DNA from: Silurus meridionalis
Lineage: Eukaryota; Chordata; Actinopteri; Siluriformes; Siluridae
Direction: 5' to 3'
DNA: 64,000 bases
Assembly: GCF_014805685.1 (NCBI RefSeq)
Contig: NC_060906.1
Coordinates: 21,186,626-21,250,625, forward strand
Within the stretch, counting starts at the first letter, position 1, and each line of letters starts with the position of its first letter. The position numbers were made by a program, and so were the translations under genes. Of this stretch, positions 62,846 to 64,000 are shown one piece after another. Below the pieces are notes generated by a model. It was not told the DNA's origin. It ran no database searches and saw only the letters and a program-made list of their open reading frames with translations.

Positions 62846-64000
62846 TACACATACAGAAGAATTAAATTGTTCATATGATGCTATTCTGTGTATGTACCTC
62901 AGATTTGAACAGCTCTTGAAATGCTTAGACTCTGCAACACAAAATCTATACTTCTAATGCTAATTGAGGACCATATATGCGATACAAATGCTTCACTCGG
63001 CTGTTGTTGAATTATTGACTTTCTGTCGTCACAGATGTTTGCACATGTATTCCAGGATCTGTTCAAATCCCAGGTACACACACACACAGATCTGCACACT
63101 TATATGCATAATCAGAATTGCTGAACAAAGACAACATGAGAGTCAGCCTGCAAAGCCGACAACACCTGTAGGGCATTGGTTAATATTTACTCATCCATCT
63201 TGGCTATTGACCCTCGTTTTTTGAAAGCCTTGCCTTCTCATTTCGTCAGCTACAGTTATCATTCTGTCTGCAAAGACCAGCTGCGCTTCAATCCACACAC
63301 TCTGGGGCTTTTCCGATTTTTTGCCGAGGTTACTCCAAAGAGCGGGCTTTGTTCCAATCACAGCACTGATGCTGAAAAGATCTGAGGGCTCTGGGCTTGT
63401 CCTTGACAGCCTCCTTCATGTCTCCGGCGCACTCTCAGAGCCGAGCACGGCCTCTGACACACTTCTGCCTGACTTCCACTTTTAAAAAGGTCACTAAGGA
63501 TGTTTGTCAAGTTTTACATAAGTCCCGGATCACTATCAGCGTCAAAGTAAGCTGGAATGATACGAGATTCTGAGTGTTACCAAAAGGCTTACTGTGCTTG
63601 TGGTGGAACAGAGGTCCTGAAAGGCATGTTTTTTTTTTGAGAGCCAACGTGCAGTGTGACAGGTCACCGTGGCATAATTTCCATATAAATGAGGTTATAT
63701 CATTTTCATAGCGGTTCATACAAAGCATTTTTGCTGCATCAGCTCGTGCGAATGCCTGAAAAGGAAAATGTCCACACTAATCATGGCTGAATGCCTGGGC
63801 GCAGGTGAGCAGAGAAAGGGATATCCGAGAAGTTCGGCAAGCTTTAGCTTTAATGATCTTTTAGGTAGCTGTGCTGCCACTGATTATAGCTAAGCTGGAG
63901 CAAAGTATATCTCGCTAGGAGCCGTGGCTGTCTTTTAGCACTATTTGAACACTTGAATAGAGGAACTTTGACACTGGATGAGCGTAATGAAATGTTTGCA

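Overview
The window looks like intronic DNA of a teleost fish. It is AT-rich, has no compact ORF array, and is full of fish-type repeats: Tc1/mariner and hAT DNA transposons, tRNA-derived SINEs, L2- and RTE-like LINE fragments, and long microsatellites. The SINE families resemble those of otophysan fish such as catfishes and their relatives, but the species cannot be fixed from sequence alone.

The only host gene I can support is a Golgi class I alpha-1,2-mannosidase (glycoside hydrolase family 47), closest to MAN1A1. It lies on the + strand as three consecutive internal coding exons: 15647-15743, 33227-33342 and 45850-45930. They have consensus splice sites and compatible phases, and together encode 98 continuous residues at the start of the catalytic domain. 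The upstream exon (cytosolic tail, membrane anchor, stem) and all later catalytic exons are outside the window or not recognisable. The introns between the three exons are about 17.5 kb and 12.5 kb.

Layout: 1-15646 is the upstream intron, with a TIR element at 286-970, minisatellites, SINEs, a Tc1-like relic and an RTE-like LINE tail. 15744-33226 is the next intron, with a tRNA-SINE, a mariner relic, Tc1-like relics, a hAT deletion derivative with intact ends and an exact 8-bp target duplication (26051-27354), and a GGAT-based minisatellite. 33343-45849 holds a Tc1-like relic with part of its transposase, a 3.1-kb minisatellite of 32/36-bp units (about 39.2-42.3 kb), and TAA/TTA arrays. 45931-64000 holds more SINEs, Tc1-like relics, a degraded L2-type LINE (58.7-61.0 kb), an L2 3' tail (57.2-57.4 kb), and a foldback-type repeat (62.1-62.8 kb).

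I see no new biological system. The most informative points are the internally deleted hAT copy, the core-homogenised minisatellite, and the shared 3' tail of one SINE family with an L2-type LINE in the same window. All open frames outside the three exons are either transposon relics or chance frames, many of them through simple repeats.
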